Of a DNA stretch of 64,000 nt, positions 62,247-64,000 are shown piece after piece. The DNA is taken from assembly GCA_963735045.1 (NCBI GenBank), contig CAVTIZ010000003.1:124001-188000 (forward strand), read 5' to 3'. The stretch is from Salsipaludibacter sp963735045. GTDB taxonomy: Bacteria > Actinomycetota > Nitriliruptoria > Nitriliruptorales > Nitriliruptoraceae. The notes beneath the pieces are model-generated. The model was given only the letters and a program-made list of their open reading frames with translations. It did no database searches and was not told the origin of the DNA. Within the stretch, counting starts at the first letter, position 1. Each line of letters opens with the position of its first letter. The translations under genes were made by a program, and so were the position numbers.

Positions 62247-62969
62247 ATGGCTGCTGAACCCCTTCCCCAGAACCTCCCGCGCGACCGTTCGTCGACCTCG
62301 CCGTCGACCGGTCCCCGTCGTGCCGACCGGCAGGACCGGGTCGTGCAGTCGATGGCGCACAAGGTCACACGACCCTGTCGCCGCAGCGGCTGTCCCGCGC
62401 CTGCCCGGGCCTCCATGGTCCTGGACTACGCCGGGAAGCAGGTGACGCTGGTGCCGTTGCTGGAGGAACGCGACCCGCGTTTCCTCGAACTGTGCCCGAG
62501 CCATGCCGCGAGCCTCGACGTTCCGCGGGGCTGGGACCTGGTGGACGACCGCGACGAGGAGCCGGCGGAACCGACCGGCCCGCCCACCGCGGCCGAGATG
62601 GGCTCGTCGGCCACGGTCGCCGTGCTGGCCGCTGCCCTGCGCGAGCCTGCCGAGCCCGAGCAGCCGGTGGGTCCGGAGTCGGTGGACGACCTCGTCGACG
62701 CGTCGGACCCCGTTGCCCCCCGGCCCACGCTCGTCGAGCCGACCGAGCCGGTTGCGGCGGGGGACACCCGTCCGACGCCGCCCTCCGGACGCACCGCCCA
62801 GCCCGTCCATCCGGACCGGCGCCAGCGGCCGACGGACCAGCGCCAACTGCCCCTGGAGGGGACGCTGCCGGGCGAGGGGGGTGGCCGGGCTCCCGCTCCC
62901 GCCGACCGGGTCGCGGCGCCGCGACCGGTCCCCGCCGCACGCGAAGCACGCCGGACCTCGTCCTCCTGA
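62247..62969 (+). CDS. DUF3499 family protein
   Basis: The 240-residue protein has a DUF3499 core: CRRSGCPAPARASMVLDYAG, LVPLLEERDPRFLELCPSHA and PRGWDLV. Four cysteine/histidine ligands (Cys44, Cys49, Cys83, His86) suggest a zinc ribbon. The family is small (~100 residues), so the true start may be the ATG for Met36 at 62352; the first 35 residues and the Pro-rich C-terminal 140 residues look disordered. DUF3499 genes sit between the metallopeptidase and manB in many actinobacteria, as here. Function unknown. Confidence 0.85.
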   Translation: MAAEPLPQNLPRDRSSTSPSTGPRRADRQDRVVQSMAHKVTRPCRRSGCPAPARASMVLDYAGKQVTLVPLLEERDPRFLELCPSHAASLDVPRGWDLVDDRDEEPAEPTGPPTAAEMGSSATVAVLAAALREPAEPEQPVGPESVDDLVDASDPVAPRPTLVEPTEPVAAGDTRPTPPSGRTAQPVHPDRRQRPTDQRQLPLEGTLPGEGGGRAPAPADRVAAPRPVPAAREARRTSSS

Positions 62970-63123
62970 CCCGACTCCCGACGCAGATCCCGACGCGCGT
63001 CCGTCGCCGACCGGCCCGTGGGCGCTGCCCGAGCCGGTTCCTGCCGTGGCCACGTGCAGGCGGCTGCTGTGGTTCCCTCCGGGTCGGCGACCGGGATCGA
63101 CCCGCGCCGGTCAGGAGCAGCCC

Positions 63124-64000
63124 ATGGACGCCGCGGCACGCCTGGAGCGACTCGTCAAGGCCTACGACGTCCGTGGCACCGACGACGACCTGACGCCGGA
63201 GGTGGTCCGTGCGCTGGGCGTCGGCATCGCGGAGGTGCTGGGTGCCCCGGGACCCGACGGGGCCGTCATGCTGGCACGCGACATGCGGCCGAGCTCGCCC
63301 GTGATCGTGGACGCCCTGGCCGAGGGGATCCGGTCGCGCGGTGTCGACGTGGTGGACCTCGGCCTGTCGTCCACCGACGCCCTGACCTTCGCCGCCGGGC
63401 ACCTCGACCTGGCCGGGGCCATGGTCACCGCCAGCCACAACCCCAGTGGCCACAACGGCATCAAGCTGTGCCGGGCCGGGGCCGTGCCGGTCGCGATCGA
63501 CAGCGGGCTCGCCGAGGTCCGGGACGTGGCGCGGTCGGTGCTGGACGGCACGCTGGCCGCCAGCGACCGCCCCACCGGGGATCGCCGTGACGAGTCGGTC
63601 GACGACGCCTTCGTGGCCCACGTGCACGGCATGGTCGACACCGCGGCGCTGGCCGGGCTCCACATCGCCGTCGACGCGGGCAACGGCATGGCCGGGTACC
63701 TCGTGCCGCGGGTCATGGCCGACCTGGACGTCGAGGTCGACGAGCTGTACTTCGACCTGGACGGCAGCTTCCCGAACCACCCGGCGAACCCGCTCGACGA
63801 GGCCAACCTCGCCGACCTGTGCGCCCATGTCCGCGACCACGGGCTGCCCCTGGGACTGGCCTTCGACGGCGACGCCGACCGCGTCTTCGCCGTGGACGAG
63901 GCCGGACGTCCGGTGCCGTCGTCGCTGATCGGTGCCGTCGTCGCCGAGCGCCTGCTCGAACGGGAGCCGGGGGCGACCGTGCTGCACAACGTGATCTGTT
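63124..64000 (+). CDS. manB: Phosphomannomutase/phosphoglucomutase, N-terminal part
   Basis: The gene begins at ATG 63124 behind AGGAG and runs past the window end; about 292 codons are visible. The active serine is Ser104 in MVTASHNPSGHNGIKL. The metal loop is FDGDADRVF (Asp248, 250, 252). Domain I ends near 150 and domain II follows with DAGNGMAGYLVPRVM. It converts mannose-6-P to mannose-1-P, feeding the sugar nucleotidyltransferase at 52439. It is the last gene of the whiB-to-manB neighbourhood seen here. Confidence 0.93.
   Translation, partial: MDAAARLERLVKAYDVRGTDDDLTPEVVRALGVGIAEVLGAPGPDGAVMLARDMRPSSPVIVDALAEGIRSRGVDVVDLGLSSTDALTFAAGHLDLAGAMVTASHNPSGHNGIKLCRAGAVPVAIDSGLAEVRDVARSVLDGTLAASDRPTGDRRDESVDDAFVAHVHGMVDTAALAGLHIAVDAGNGMAGYLVPRVMADLDVEVDELYFDLDGSFPNHPANPLDEANLADLCAHVRDHGLPLGLAFDGDADRVFAVDEAGRPVPSSLIGAVVAERLLEREPGATVLHNVIC

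Overview
The window is a very GC-rich stretch of chromosome from an actinobacterium. The gene families point there: WhiB, an acyl-CoA carboxylase epsilon subunit, an Rv2466c-type mycothiol-linked nitroreductase relative, an F420 glutamate ligase, DUF3499 and DUF5719 proteins, an LCP/LytR_C protein, a class F sortase and an LpdA-type NAD(P)H-quinone dehydrogenase. GTG starts and 4-bp stop/start overlaps (GTGA, ATGA) are common. I infer a deep-branching Actinomycetota (Nitriliruptoria/Euzebya-like), but the sequence alone does not fix the taxon. I saw no rRNA, tRNA, insertion sequence, prophage or CRISPR array.

Left part (1-12.7 kb): the tail of a PIG-L deacetylase; a PadR-DUF1048-ABC exporter operon behind a strong inverted repeat; a pterin dehydratase/VOC fusion and a GNAT enzyme; a reverse-strand sulfur cluster (DsrE-like, TusE/DsrC-like, sulfide:quinone oxidoreductase-like); a membrane/papain-like fusion; a decayed stretch with two gene remnants; a PHB-depolymerase-type esterase, a phospholipase C-type phosphoesterase and a glutaredoxin-like protein.

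Middle part (12.7-36.5 kb): mainly core metabolism. It holds glutamate dehydrogenase, sdhCAB, a surface protein with a small membrane partner, a Gfo/Idh/MocA oxidoreductase, a dienelactone hydrolase, a methylmalonyl-CoA mutase large subunit, a DsbA-fold reductase, two tandem dynamin-like GTPases, LpdA with two micro membrane proteins, and a biotin-dependent acyl-CoA carboxylase set (alpha 30262-32040, epsilon, beta, and BirA). Mutase plus carboxylase suggests propionyl-CoA/methylmalonyl-CoA flux. The beta subunit carries a frameshift. Next to it lies a truncated DUF6159 gene between two clusters of short tandem repeats, so this spot looks unstable.

Right part (36.5-50.3 kb): two acyl-CoA dehydrogenases, two ECF sigma modules (one with a Pro/Thr-rich membrane protein, the other with an RskA-type anti-sigma factor, a sortase and a DUF4397 surface protein), a Tat-exported multicopper oxidase, and an MgtE-type transporter coupled to a duplicated PhoU/TrkA_C protein.

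Far right (50.4-64 kb): LCP protein, RmlD-like protein, sugar nucleotidyltransferase, UGM-like flavoprotein, F420 ligase, WhiB, giant GT2 membrane protein, DUF5719 protein, minimal zincin, DUF3499 protein, phosphomannomutase. This is a recognisable variant of the cell-envelope/F420 neighbourhood around mycobacterial whiB2-manB.

Several unlinked genes (3237, 24898, 48538 on +; 62162 on -) have a TAnnnT box only 6-8 nt before an ATG and no ribosome-binding site, which suggests leaderless transcription is common in this organism.
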